From Liolophura sinensis (Eukaryota > Mollusca > Polyplacophora > Chitonida > Chitonidae), in NCBI RefSeq assembly GCF_032854445.1, contig NC_088296.1:19955853-20019852 (forward strand): DNA of 64,000 bases, given 5' to 3'. Positions 26,466 to 37,721 of this stretch are shown piece by piece. The notes below the pieces were generated by a model. That model saw only the letters and a list, made by a program, of their open reading frames with translations, was not told the DNA's origin and did not search any database. Position numbers and translations under genes: made by a program. The stretch's first letter is position 1. Each line of letters opens with the position of its first letter.

Positions 26466-26802
26466 ATGAGTGAGTGCTTGGGGATTAACGTCGTACTTAA
26501 CAACCTTTCAGTCAAATGACGACGAAGGAATCCTTACACTGCATGTAATGTGCCTCCTTGTTGCAGGAAGGAGTTCCACCGCTCTTTTATCTAGTGCTGC
26601 CTCACTGAGATGGCTTATCGAAGGCAAGTAAATCGCCCCGCCGGAGCCATTATACTGATACGTGTCAACCAGTCGTTGCACTACCCCCTTCATGCTGAAA
26701 ACCAAGCGAGTAAGTTACAACTCCTTCTTTTAAAGTCTCTGGTGTGACTCGACCCAGGACTGACCCTGGGACGCTCTACCAACTGTGCTATCGTGGCCGG
26801 TA
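26466..26802 (-). mobile_element. SINE-B, full length
   Basis: GAGTGAGTGCTTGGGGATTAA tail and core, the family body, then the tRNA-like head in reverse (GACGCTCTACCAACTGTGCTA). A diverged 11-bp duplication flanks it (TATTCTTTGGA at 26455-26465; TATCCTTTAGA at 26803-26813; 9/11). Confidence 0.9.
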
Positions 26803-27054
26803 TATCCTTTAGAAGGATATGTTTAATTAATGGATGATACAAGGATCTAAGGCTGGATGCCTGGCTGAATGAGTCAAGGACAGGCTGACTTGCCTTAGTG
26901 GTCGGAATAACCGATGCCGATCTGGATGACAGAAGAGTGAAGTTAGTTGGAAAACATGACAGAGATAGCGGAGTTTGGACATGCTGCAATCCGCCAGGTC
27001 ACACACGTGAACCTCAAAATTTATTGATGGAGGATTTGTTTGGATTAAAGGGTT

Positions 27055-27175
27055 GATTGATTGATTTGCTGTTTGACGTCATTCTCAAGTGTTTATTTCG
27101 CTTGTACAACGGCGGTTATTTTATGGTTGGAATAAACTGGGATACGCAGGGTAAACTACCGACTTTTGATAAATT
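27055..27175 (-). mobile_element. SINE-A 3' half, degenerate
   Basis: GATTGATTTGCTGTTTGACG, CATTCTCAAG and TACAACGGCGG match the family. The core has mutated into a CRE-like TGACGTCA at 27074. Confidence 0.65.
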
Positions 27176-28012
27176 ACTCGTTGCACTGGTTGGAATGAAG
27201 AGATTCGAAGGGAACGTATCACAATGATTCGCGTTAATTCACTTGGGAAAAAAGATACAATGGTCCAGCGATGCCCTTTTGTTGTGATTCCAATTTTGAA
27301 GATTATGTGTCATGATTTGTTTTCAATTACAGAATACTTGTAGTTTCTCGATTTTCTACACTTTTTAAAAAACATAGGTGTATTCCAGTTAGTGTTGACG
27401 TGTTGCTGAATAAAAACGGAATGCTGTTCGTATCTGACGACAAACGTGAAAATACGCCAATACCACGAAGGTTATATAACATACGCCGGGATTTGGAAAT
27501 AGCGCATGAACGTTTCAGCCGATTTTCACATATTTTACTGATTAAATCACGTCTAAAACGTTGCTTGAGTGTAGTTCCTTCATCACATGTTTAAACAGTA
27601 CACGTAATTTGGTCTAATAGAGAGGTGGGGTATTGCCTGTCGGTGAATTCTGATATGACAGTCCGGAAACATCCAGTTTTTCTCCAGGTATAATGATCGT
27701 TTTGAGACATACATCAAAACGTTAAAATCGCATCTACAGAATATACGAAAACAAAGAAACTTCTGTGCAATGTATCCGGAGTCCCGTCTTCGCATATCCG
27801 CTAATGTATTGTAATCGGAGGAAATGGTGGACCTCAAACCGGACACGTTAAGGTTTAAAATCACATTACTGTCAGAAATAACAAAAAAGTTCAAGACACA
27901 GGGTATCAAAATATCGATTAGGCTGTGACAAGGACACCTCTCTATGTAGCTCAGTAAAGTGAACACGAGATTTCATCACAACATTCAACAGGGGAAAAGT
28001 AAAGTTGCCTCA
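27176..28012. other. Unique DNA, no gene recognised
   Basis: A 127-codon minus-strand frame (27583-27966) has no recognisable domain or splice context. Confidence 0.35.
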
Positions 28013-28099
28013 AGATTCCAGCACAAAAATCAACACCATATTCGCGGCTGCACGAGCTGCATTCTGGTGAATATGGTGTTGAATGTTGTGTTGGAATCT
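28013..28099. other. Long hairpin, 31-bp arms, 25-nt loop
   Basis: Arms 28013-28043 and 28069-28099 pair at 28 of 31 positions, for example CAACACCATATTC with GAATATGGTGTTG. The size (87 nt) and imperfect pairing are like an animal microRNA precursor, but a small MITE or chance inverted duplication is equally possible. Neither arm is recognised as a known microRNA. Confidence 0.5.
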
Positions 28100-28657
28100 T
28101 TGGCTTACTTGACCCAGCTGATCTGTGTTATTCCTCGAGAAGTGCTGGACTTGTAAGCAGTTATTGATGAACATGTTACATGCATATGGGAGGGAAACTT
28201 CCGAAAATTTCCGAAGTTATGTTTTTGTATGAATCGATAGACCGTTAGTAACGTATCTGTGAGCATCAAAAGTTATTTGCAGACAGATACTGGTGATCAA
28301 CTCAGCTTGAAATCAGCCACACGTTATCCATTGTTAGATCCTACTGATTTGACACTTCATGTTTTTCAACACTTTGGCTGGATTTATACATTTATCATAT
28401 TCTATTTTCTTATTTCCATTTCTGACGAAGCATGTTTAAAAGCTTACATTACTCAGTGTCAGAAATCGCCTATAAAATGGAATTTTTATTCAAACATGTT
28501 TCGCATGGGCTCGTTTTTCTCCCCATTGTACATACATGTACATGTAAATCTGTTTTTTAACATTATCAGAGGCAAAGGTGATCGATGTAGGAATCTTACC
28601 ATGTCAATGTGCAAATCAGCTGCAGTAAAGTATGCATTAGAGCGACAGAAACTCATA
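28100..28657. other. Unique DNA, unrecognised frame
   Basis: A 137-codon plus-strand frame (28259-28672) begins at GTG rather than ATG, runs into SINE-B, and shows no family motif. Probably chance. Confidence 0.35.
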
Positions 28658-28668
28658 CAGGTTATTGA

Positions 28669-28785
28669 GTGAGTGAGTGAGAGCTTGGGGTTTAACGTCG
28701 TACTCAATAATTCTTCAGTCATTTTCAGCCTGGATCTACCGCTCCCGAAGCGGACGCTCTACTAAGTGTGCTATCCAGGCCGGTC
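28669..28785 (-). mobile_element. Mini SINE-B (tail joined to head, body deleted)
   Basis: GAGTGAGTGAGAGCTTGGGG and the 3' core are followed at once by GGATCTACCGCTCCCGAAG and the rest of the tRNA-like head. The middle of the element is absent. A perfect 11-bp target-site duplication, CAGGTTATTGA, is at 28658-28668 and 28786-28796. Confidence 0.92.
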
Positions 28786-28796
28786 CAGGTTATTGA

Positions 28797-31042
28797 AGTT
28801 TTACACACATTTTGTAGTTTTTAATGACCACTTTTAGCTTAATGCAGACAGATATCAGATTGCTTTAGAAGAAGACAATATAATAACCGTCTTGTAAATT
28901 TAAGAACAACAGTAAACTATTCTATGTCCATGACGCACGTATATAATCGTCTGAACCCGTTTTATCTGTGTAATAATTTATGACAAACACTGTCTTGATT
29001 TCAACATTTCCCTTAAACGCGTATGTACGTGTGCCCTTTACCTTCTGTCATTTACCTCCTATAATAGGAATTAGATAGACAAGGACGAAAGGTCATTCTG
29101 GCAGATACATGGTGTCGTTGGTAATGTTCTTTTTAGTGTGCAGCTTTTGACTAAATGCGCACGTTTTTTGTGAAAAACAATGACGAGTAGTCTTAGAGAC
29201 AGACAAAAAGGTACTGTACATTATATATATACAGTATAATGTAGAATATTGAAATTCTTCCAAAAAAAATGGTATCCGTTTTATGGTTATCTGTCAAGAT
29301 ATCATCTCTTGTCAGTGATGGTTAGGGTTCAAAAGGAAAATTATAAATATAGCAGATGGTTTTATGAGAAATAGGACGTATAAATGACGAATGCAGTATT
29401 GTATGCGTGCTACTAGGTATAGGCCTAAAAGCCGCCACATTACATGATCAACGTTATCAACGTAACAGTTTTGCTATAAGATAGAGCATAGAATCGATTT
29501 TTACTCAGACCTTGGCGGTTCCTAAACGACGCACGACGCAAAACCATCATAGTGATAACACGGGATATTCAACTGATTTACATATGTAAAGGATGTGTAA
29601 AGGGTCTGAAATAAGGAAGAAATGATTTACTCTATGTAATACAAGTGTAAACACATTGTACTTCTGCAGAATGCCAAAATATAGTCGTTTTGTGCTCCTT
29701 TTCCAATCAGGCTACTTCGCTTTAACGTCGCGTCTTTTTGTTAGCAATCAACCAATCTGAATTTCCTCAGTGGAATACACAGAATTTGTAATGGCATTTA
29801 GCCCGTTTCCCTCGGCTATATATTTATGTCAAACACCGAGGCAAGGATTGGCCACCTAGGGGCTATAGTAGATTGCATCACTCTTATCTATGACTATGGC
29901 CGGAAGCATTAGTCGATAGACTGCTCCATTCGTCTTCATTCTTAATATAGGCTCCGAAACAAACATCTGTATACCGGCCGTCAACCCTCATGGATGTCCC
30001 GGGTGAATACTCGCAAGACCAATATCCAACATTAGCGTTCAACACTAAACACAAGAGAGCTAAGAACGAGAACAAAGTAAAAAAATCTGAGATATTCTTG
30101 CAAAAAAGCCAGTAAACACTTTTAAATGATGACAGAAGGAGCTACGAAGTGTTCCAAGCAACTAAATCAATATCCAAATCATATACCGTTGTTATCAATA
30201 GGTTAACTGCAGTCTGACTGTCCTTTTCCAATGGGGAAATTTCTCTTAAACGTTTTTCCTTGGGGGAGTCAAGTATGCTATTGTACCCTGATCTCAATTT
30301 TTCCCTTAAACATCGGTTAGTACAGAATAAATCTGAATTTCAAGGAATAATTCACTAAAAGAAGAACATCCTTGGGGGACGACTGCTTTCGGTTTCTGGT
30401 ATCAGAGTGGCGATTTTTGGAGCTGTCGTCAATTTACTGACTGGTGTTCGGTTTAAGAGGTTACAACGAATGATCTACAATAAGCCGAAGTCACAGGGGA
30501 AATCTAAGGACACGTCTGTTGTAAATTTACTATCACACTATTCAGTCCGTAATTCTGTTTAATTGAATTGTTTAATTCAGTTTAAGTTGCACAGTGTAAA
30601 ACAAAAGTTTAAAAAGACGTTATCAACCTTTATGTCACTGGTAGCACAATTTATCAGCGGGAACGCTCCATAACTGATCGAAGACGACTGGATTTCTATG
30701 TTGTCGCAAACATTATATCAAAATAGCGCTGACGATGTTATAACTGATTGTAAACCAGTTTACTTATATTCTGCCTATGTCTTTTAACAAAACCAGGAAA
30801 GGTCAAATAACTTGAAACCATACATTGTGTCGACATGCAACCAAAAAAGCACGCACATAACAATATAAATAATAATTATTAATTGATTTAAATAATACAA
30901 TAATACAATAATACAAATATATAAATATGCAGTCTTGCAATAGATGCAACATATAAAACTGTTCTCCAGGTATACTACATTACTTGTAATACGTGTTCCA
31001 GTGAGCATTTGGCCTGTCCGTCCTTTCTTTTGACAATATTAT
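28797..31042. other. Unique DNA around exon-like copy C
   Basis: Holds copy C (29884-30043) and a short TA-rich palindrome near 29220-29245. 30870-30920 is an ATA/AAT-rich low-complexity run. Confidence 0.4.
29884..30043 (-). pseudogene. Exon-like segment, copy C of a three-copy family
   Basis: On the minus strand an acceptor-like TGTTTAG is followed by TGTTGAACG and an open frame ending at 29884. The peptide contains SCEYSPGT, then YTDVCFGAY. Read upstream without splicing, the frame gives a hydrophobic stretch that looks like a signal peptide, but no ATG is present, so I favour an internal exon or a relic. The best match is copy A (8806-8932). Confidence 0.3.
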
Positions 31043-31173
31043 GTATTTATTTATTTATTATTTATTTATTTTATTGGTGTTTTACGACGTATTCAAGAAT
31101 ATTTCAATTATACCATGGTGGCCAGCATTATGGTGGGAGGGAACCGCGCAAAGCTCGCGGGAATCCCACGAAC
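31043..31173 (-). mobile_element. SINE-A 3' half
   Basis: Long (ATTT)n tail, TTTTACGACGTATTCAAG core, GTGGCCAGCATTATGGTGGG. Ends after CGGGAATCCCACGAAC. Confidence 0.8.
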
Positions 31174-32244
31174 TATTTAAATATTAAATGTGTCGAGAAT
31201 AGAGACCTTTGAGCAAGTCTAATTCACTGTAATTAACATTACTTCATGTTTTGTACCTAATTCTGCTTAAGCCATAGTGCTTATGAGTCCGTAAATTGCT
31301 ACTATTTATTCATTTACACCTTGGAATTAAACCCTTACAGGTAAATTATCAAGAGACCGTATTTCACCTGTCACAATCTTGCTAGCTGTCACACTGTAGT
31401 CGTTATTCTGAATTTACTCTCTATGCTATACGTCTTTAAAGATATTAAACACTGTACAGATATTATTTATAGATTAAAGCATATGCGAAAGAACAAATAA
31501 CCACCAATATCCCAGTAATTATGGCATATCCTGTACGACACCAAAGCAGTCGTCGTTACCCAACTGCGTGTAAAATTTATCTCTCTGTCTTAGTAGTTCT
31601 ATTCCTTGACTCAAAGGAATTTCCTTGTTCCTACAAAATATGTTCCCTGAAAAAGCAAAACATCCCCCATCCACCATGAAACGGTGTGGAAGGCAATGTA
31701 CAAGTCAAAAAAAGTGAACTACACAAAGACAACCCTGACAAAACCCTAATCCTCCTAGTACTTGGGGATATCTTCCCTGTAGGGACCTCACTCTTGATAC
31801 GAATCCGATCTGTGTTGTAGACGAAAATGTCTCTGTGTGTTGTTTGAAGGCCTCTAATATTACCCACAGGGATTTGTAGCAACGTGTACTTTCCGGCACA
31901 AATCTATCCAAGAAGAATTTTATGTCAATCCAAGTTCACAATAAAATAATTGTTGGTCACGAAGACAACTTGGATCAGGAGTAATGTTCTTAACTCTGGC
32001 GATTGATGCGTACTTTTATTGACTTTTTTGGGGCTTCATCTCCATATATCTTACAGCTTCAAATAATCAGTGTTATATGTTCACATAAAATACAATTCAA
32101 CGATACCATATGACACGTCATTGCAAGCCATGTGTCAGACGGACAAGGCGGGCTAGGCGGACTAACTGACAAAATATCTCTAAGACAGACTGGATGCGAC
32201 AAATCTATAGTTTATCCGAGGGTAGGCTTAAACATTTAATCTGT
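31174..32244. other. Mostly unique DNA with repeat R3
   Basis: R3 copy 2 lies at 31355-31440 (GCTGTCACACTGTAGTCG, ATTTACTCTCTATGCTATAC). Otherwise no gene or element recognised. Confidence 0.45.
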
Positions 32245-32326
32245 TAATCCACTAGCAAAATGCATTCTAGCATCACTCAAACAGCAAACTTTCTGTTAAA
32301 ATTAACAGACTAATTTTTTTGAGTGC
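32245..32326. mobile_element. Fragment of TIR element M1
   Basis: TCTAGCATCACTCAAACAGC, TTTCTGTTAAAATTAACAGA and TTTTTTTGAGTG match one end of the MITE at 51300-51712. Confidence 0.6.
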
Positions 32327-32480
32327 AGACAGAACGGGTACCGAATTCTCAGAGTTTGACGTCTTGTACATATTCGCCATTGGATAACAAACAACAAACT
32401 GATTGTTGAAAACAGGCTCTGTATAGTTTGCGTAAACGCCGCCTCACAACTTACGTGTCCGCGTGTTGACCCTTTGAAAT

Positions 32481-32608
32481 GATTTATTTATTTATTTATT
32501 TGATTGGTATTTTACGCCGTACTCAGGAATATTTCACTTTTACGACAGCGGCCAGCATTATGGTGGGTGGAAACCGGACACAGCCCGGAGAAAACCCACG
32601 ACCATCCA
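32481..32608 (-). mobile_element. SINE-A 3' half
   Basis: (ATTT)n tail, GGTATTTTACGCCGTACTC core, GCGGCCAGCATTATGGTGGG. Ends at CCACGACCATCC. Confidence 0.85.
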
Positions 32609-32679
32609 GTAAGTAACCCTACGTGTTTGTTACCACCATTGAGCGGGTTTGTATCTTCCATGGTCACGTAATTGCTATC

Positions 32680-32940
32680 GCACGTACTTCAGGATAACTG
32701 GATTTATGCCAATCTGCGTTTTCTTTCGCACAAAGGAGAAATTACCTTGAATAACATTGTAATCTTAGAATCCTGGCGAGGATCAGCAAAGTAGTGGCAA
32801 AGTTTCCAACGTAGTCACTGACTGACGTCTACTTAAGCTTAATTCTTGTACGGTACACACTTATGAGGGGTTTTTTTTTCCTCAAAACTCTGATAGCTGC
32901 AAACTGTCGGGATTAGATGCCGAGGTGTACTGACAGAGTA
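32680..32940 (+). repeat. Dispersed repeat R2, copy 1
   Basis: ATCGCACGTACTTCAG, GGATTTATGCC, AGAATCCTGGC and later AGCTGCAAACTGTCG. The same blocks recur in order at 36325-36740 and 41095-41370. Confidence 0.55.
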
Positions 32941-32976
32941 GTATACGTTCATGGTGTGTTTCTTCTTGTACACAGA

Positions 32977-33070
32977 GGGGCCCGGATAGCACACTTGGTA
33001 GAGCGTCCGCGGTAGATCCAAGATCAATCCTGGGTCGAGTCACACCAAAGACTTTAAAAGAGGGAGTTGT
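32977..33070 (+). mobile_element. SINE-B 5' head fragment
   Basis: GGCCCGGATAGCACACTTGG, TAGAGCGTCCGCGGTAGATCC and a B-box-like GGGTCGAGTCACACC show the tRNA-derived head directly. A short deletion removes part of the anticodon arm. Confidence 0.8.
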
Positions 33071-33234
33071 AACTTTGACATTATTATCATGGGGTCATTG
33101 GCAATGGTCAGATTCGAGCTGCCGCTCACGTATCCTTGTTTGGTTCATTTTTATCTGCTCGTTTCTTACCTACTCTTCACACTTTGACAAAAGTAAGTTC
33201 TCAGTGTCTGCTGCTGAAGTAGAATAAATATAAT

Positions 33235-33450
33235 GAAAGACTCAGAGCATAGAGAATAAAAGCAGAGCAGTGACGACAGTGTGTGATAATTGGCAGATGG
33301 TCACACGTGACAGGTGAAATACGGCCACGTGTCAACTTACCTCAGTTTGAGTTTTATTTTAACTGTTTATACAAATGCTTAAATAGTACTTAGACTGCAC
33401 GCCCCCTCATATCATGGCTTAAGAAGGATTGGGTAAAAATGTGGCGATAT
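33235..33450 (+). repeat. Dispersed repeat R3, copy 3
   Basis: GACGACAGTGTGTGATAATTGG, then GGTGAAATACGGCC, then CACGCCCCCTCATATCATGG and CTTAAGAAGGATTGGG. It links the R3 segment at 60915 with the downstream half seen at 57310-57400. Confidence 0.6.
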
Positions 33451-33459
33451 TAAGATTCC

Positions 33460-34398
33460 TCTTGGTTGTTTATAGTTCCTTTTATTCATTATTGAAAGAA
33501 AATGATTGTTAAGACTCCCAAACAAGTTGTCGATTTTCAATTTAGTGGTGTAATGTTATCCGGTTTAATTTATACATTCTACGAGTTTATCATTTTCCGG
33601 ACGATGCCGACTGCGGCCGACTCGTATAGAAAATGGCTGTTAGCAAAGTTTGGCTGGCTTTCGCTGCAACAGCCGTGTTGTGATGTGCATATTGTAATAT
33701 TAAGGTCTTTAATATGCACAAATAACTGGTAGATATTAAGTCAGGAATACTGTAGGATCAAGGAAATCATGTTTTTAAAGCATACAGCTTTGACATGTTG
33801 AGGGCAGCAAATGCGGAATGACCGACTTACAGATTAGTTAATGGAAGAATGCTGATCTGTGTTTCCGAAAGCTACGTTGGGAGGAATGAAACAAATCTCA
33901 GATCTAATTGTTGATCTGAACTCATGACATCATACTTTGTGTGAAGATGAAAGAGTAAATGTCCCGAAGACACACTGTACGCCCACACTGGTGAAATAAT
34001 ACGGACAGGTAGGCAAGTCAGAAAAGCCTGTGGGAATGAGAGTGTGCGGGAGGGGGAGATGGCACAGAAAAATCTTAATGGGTGAATCTTCAATCCGGGA
34101 GATGAACTAAAAATAACGAACGAGACATGTGCCTCGGGATAACGGAACAATTGATTAAACGAAGCAAAATGAACTATGATTATAGCCCCTCTCTTTGCTC
34201 GTATAATCGCCACCGGCTCTTTTTATTTACGTTTTATACATTTCCACAGGGAGCCGTTCATTGGGACTGTTAGCATTTATATACTCCATTGATGTCCGAT
34301 ACAAGGTTTTTATTGTCCCATGATAGGTCATTCATTCCAATCAAGCCTCTCGAGATATCGTAAATTCAATCTGTAACACAATATCGTGGTATTTTTAG
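33460..34398. other. Unique DNA, no gene recognised
   Basis: Frames at 33502-33732 (plus) and 33872-34213 (minus) show no recognisable features. Confidence 0.4.
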
Positions 34399-34411
34399 AC
34401 GTTAGGAGTTG

Positions 34412-34542
34412 TCTGACGGCAGCCTGAGGATGGTCGTGGGTTTCGCTCAGTCCTCGCCCGTATTTCCTCCCAGCACAATGCTCACCGCCATCGTGTAAGT
34501 GAAATATTCTTCAAAAGAGTATATGTATAAAGAAATAAATAA
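34412..34542 (+). mobile_element. SINE-A 3' half with target-site duplication
   Basis: GGATGGTCGTGGGTTTCG, the GTAAGTGAAATATTCTTC core and an AAATAAAT tail. Flanked by ACGTTAGGAGTTG (34399-34411) and ACGTTGGGAGTTG (34543-34555), 12 of 13 matching. The insertion was therefore already 5' truncated. Confidence 0.88.
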
Positions 34543-34555
34543 ACGTTGGGAGTTG

Positions 34556-35416
34556 ATTGATCTTTCTGTTTGTGTTTTTTCCAATTTGTGTTAATAAAAC
34601 ATAAAAGGCCAAACGTACTGTGAAAAAACACAACATTTGGCTAAGCTTTCAATTATTCTGCAACTGTACTGCTGTTATATCCAACTCTTAAAGGGGTGCA
34701 GAATCGACGTTGATTGGCTGACGGTGGAGATAATGTTTCCTGGGTCAAACCCTATAGGTTTGGTCACGCTTGAATAAATCAGTCATGCCTAAAATTCTGT
34801 TTGAGTCTAGGCATAGCCGGGACTTTCCTGTCTCTCACAACAACCAGTAAGAGTCCGTTCTGCATTTCTTTAAACGTTTTAAATCTGCATAAATTTCCAA
34901 GACTCACTAGATCAGTCCCGGCTTTGGTCAGGGATGTTGCTGATTACTCCGTTATCAGAGTTCTATATCACTGGTGACAATAAACAGCCCACGAGTTTCT
35001 CGTGTTCGTTTGTGAACTACAACGTTAGTGGAAGACCCTTTGGCTCCCATCAATGTGGCGAGCAAGTCTGTTCATGTGCGTCAAAGGTAAAAAAGATTGC
35101 GAGTAAATATCCAAATAGGTCGTATAATCTCTTTTTCCTATAAACCCATTAACTGACCGAAACAGCACAGGGGAATATAGTGATTACCAACAATCAAATG
35201 ATTAAATAATCAGATTAATCAGAGAATCAATATGGGTTAAAACCGCCTTACCCCGGAGATTTAAGATAGGGCCTAGAAGTTCCACGCTCACATCAGATTG
35301 TCAGACGCCACAAAGGATATACCGGGTGGGTGGAAGAATTAATAGTCATCCCGTACGTTCGAAACGCGAACATCATTGTAAACCGCGAAGTCCTAAAAAC
35401 TGACAAAATATGAAAG
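34556..35416. other. Unique DNA, no gene recognised
   Basis: A spaced inverted pair, GCCGGGACT / AGTCCCGGC (about 34817 and 34914), is the only structure noticed. Confidence 0.35.
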
Positions 35417-35606
35417 ATTTATTTGATTTATTTGATTGGTGTTTTACGCTGTACTCAAGAATATTTCACTTATACAATTATGGTGGGAGGAAACCGGGCA
35501 GAGCCCGGGGGGAAACCCACGACCATCCAGGGGTTGGTGTCAGGCCTTCCCATTTACGCCGGAGAGGAAGCCAGCATGAGCTGGACTTGAACTCAGACTG
35601 ATCGCA
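35417..35606 (-). mobile_element. SINE-A, head missing, small internal deletion
   Basis: Tail TTATTTGATTGGTG, core, and a deletion of the CGACGGCGGCCAGC block (ACTTATACAATTATGG). Then CACGACCATCC and AGCATGAGCTGGACTTG. Confidence 0.85.
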
Positions 35607-35639
35607 CAACATTTGAAAGAGTACCGCTCAGCTAAAAGA

Positions 35640-35725
35640 GCTAGAGCAGTGACCACAGTATGAGAGTTGGCAAACGGTCGCACGTGTATCCGTGAAATCT
35701 GGCCTCTTGTCAGTTTAGCTTATCC
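35640..35725 (+). repeat. Dispersed repeat R3, copy 4
   Basis: GAGCAGTGACCACAGTATG, GTTGGCAAACGGTCGCACG, GTGAAATCTGGCCTCTTGTC match R3 copies at 33235 and 60915. Confidence 0.55.
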
Positions 35726-36324
35726 AGAGTTTTAATCTAACAGTTCATGGCCTCGATGATCTATAAAGAAAGTCACAAAGTAAAATCGACTCAGCCAAAA
35801 CCATATGTCTAAATGCAAAGAAAAAACAAAAGAAAGGAAACAATTATTGTTGTAATGTAGCAGGGAATGCTGAATGATTTTATCTGTTTTTTCCAGATAT
35901 TGCAAAATACCAGGGTCAAGTTATTCAAGATATGTTTCATTCATGCTGTCGTAGTCAACATTGTGAACAAGGAAATAGGAAAACCATTCGCTACAAACGT
36001 AATTAAACAGCATGTTCATCGATCTTTATCAGTAGTGGGAGTTATTACTCGATTGTTGAACTGTCCAGAATAAGCTATCTGACCAACACCCACACGCTGT
36101 GTAAACGATCCAAATCGAGGTTGAATGAGACAACCACATAACAGCAACCTATAATAAAGGGGACAAGACAATTATCAGCGAAATTTTGAGATTATTCCCC
36201 CTGATTCTACACCTATCTCGTATGTATCAGTCCACTGTTTACACGAAGTTTCGTCGCTTTGTGGTGTTGGAAGGCTACAAACTTATCCCATCATATTTGT
36301 AGCGATCTCCCAGTCTATCTAAAT

Positions 36325-36740
36325 CCGGTCATCGCACGTACTTCAGAAGAATGGGATCTATGCCACACTAAGTGGTTATTCACAGAAAAGCAACATTACT
36401 TTTATTGACCAAGAATTTCAGCTGAGAATCTTGGCAAGACATACAAAAAAGTAAATCACTGTCCCTGAACGACCCGTGGATCTGCACAAAATGTTATCAT
36501 AACCCTGACTTTTGATGGATGTTAATATGAAAGGTAGTAACATTGGTCCAAAACTTTTGCTTCTACAGAAAGTCACACTGAACCAAGGTTAATGGCAACC
36601 GAATATTTCGTAGTGTATTCGAAAACACCTTAAAAATGCTGACAAAAATGTAGAAGGCAACAACAGCTTTTGACAGCTTTTTATCTATCTATAGGCTGCA
36701 CATCGCAGATCAGTGCTGTCGTCCTAGTGTACTGAAGGTA
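36325..36740 (+). repeat. Dispersed repeat R2, copy 2
   Basis: CATCGCACGTACTTCAG, GATCTATGCC, GAGAATCTTGGC, then GGCTGCACATCGCAG and TAGTGTACTGAAGG, the same order as copy 1 (32680-32940). Confidence 0.55.
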
Positions 36741-37206
36741 GATTTAGGACAGACGGCCTTCACAAGTTGGATGTAATAATAGGATTAAGCCAAAAACCTG
36801 TGCGGCCGAGGACAGAGATGATCCAGTACATGTAGCAAATGCTGGGTGGGGCAACTACCCGAAAAATGTACTCACATTAACGACGTCATTGCCTGCAGTG
36901 GAGCATTTTTTTTTCAAGGAAAAGACCTACTATGTACATCTGCTATTCCACATTCCGTCACATACAGTGTTGACAACTTTTTTCTGAAATTTGGAAGATT
37001 CCACAAAAGAAATGGTAACAATTGTAAGACTAATTAAGATCCTCCCCCCCCCCCCCCCGCCCTTATGATTTTGTCAAATAGTTGATTAAATAAATAGCAG
37101 TGTTTACATACTTCTGCTTATAATTGCATTCATAGTTTTTGAAGGAGTGCAAATCTTACATGTATCTTTCGTGCGCCAATATACACATCCCCAATCGTTA
37201 TCAATC
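36741..37206. other. Unique DNA with a 15-nt C tract
   Basis: 37044-37058 is a run of C. No gene recognised. Confidence 0.4.
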
Positions 37207-37470
37207 GCCTCTGTGGCTCAGTTGGTTAGCGCGTTTGCGCAGCGCAATGGCCCAGGAGCCTTTCACCAATGGGGTCACTGTGAGTTCAAGTCCAGTTGAT
37301 GCTGGAGTCCCCTCCGGCCGTACGTGGGAAGGTCTGTGAGCAGCTTGCAATTGGTCCTGAGTTTTCCCCGTGCTCTGCCCGGTTTCCTCCTACCATAATG
37401 CTGGCCGCCGGCGCAGACGTGAAATATTCATGAATACGAGGTTAAACACCAATCAAATAAATAAATAAAT
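37207..37470 (+). mobile_element. SINE-A, full length, sense orientation
   Basis: The head GCCTCTGTGGCTCAGTTGG, TTAGCGCGTTTGCGCAGCGC and GAGTTCAAGTCC resembles a tRNA with A and B boxes. The body, the 3' core (GTGAAATATTCATGAATACG) and an (AAAT)n tail follow. A weak short direct repeat (GTTATCA) flanks it. Confidence 0.92.
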
Positions 37471-37721
37471 CAACTGTTATCATATTTTATACGCCATAGA
37501 CAGAGCAAAAACATCTATCAAGTAATTAGTTAAGCACTATACAGCCAACTGAATGGAAACATAAGGTAAAATACCTTTCTCAACAAAGCATGTGTGTCAT
37601 TTTAGCTGTAAGTGTCATTTCTATGGTAGATACTACATGTAGTAATGACAATAACTTCCAATGCGCCCATTTCTCTCAAACATCTTTTCTTATGGACGTT
37701 ACTGTTTGTTAGTATCCTAGT

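Noticed and set aside
27583-27966. 127-codon minus-strand frame
   Set aside because: No recognisable domain, codon pattern or neighbouring exon.
28259-28672. 137-codon plus-strand frame
   Set aside because: Starts at GTG, ends inside a SINE tail, no family motif or splice context.
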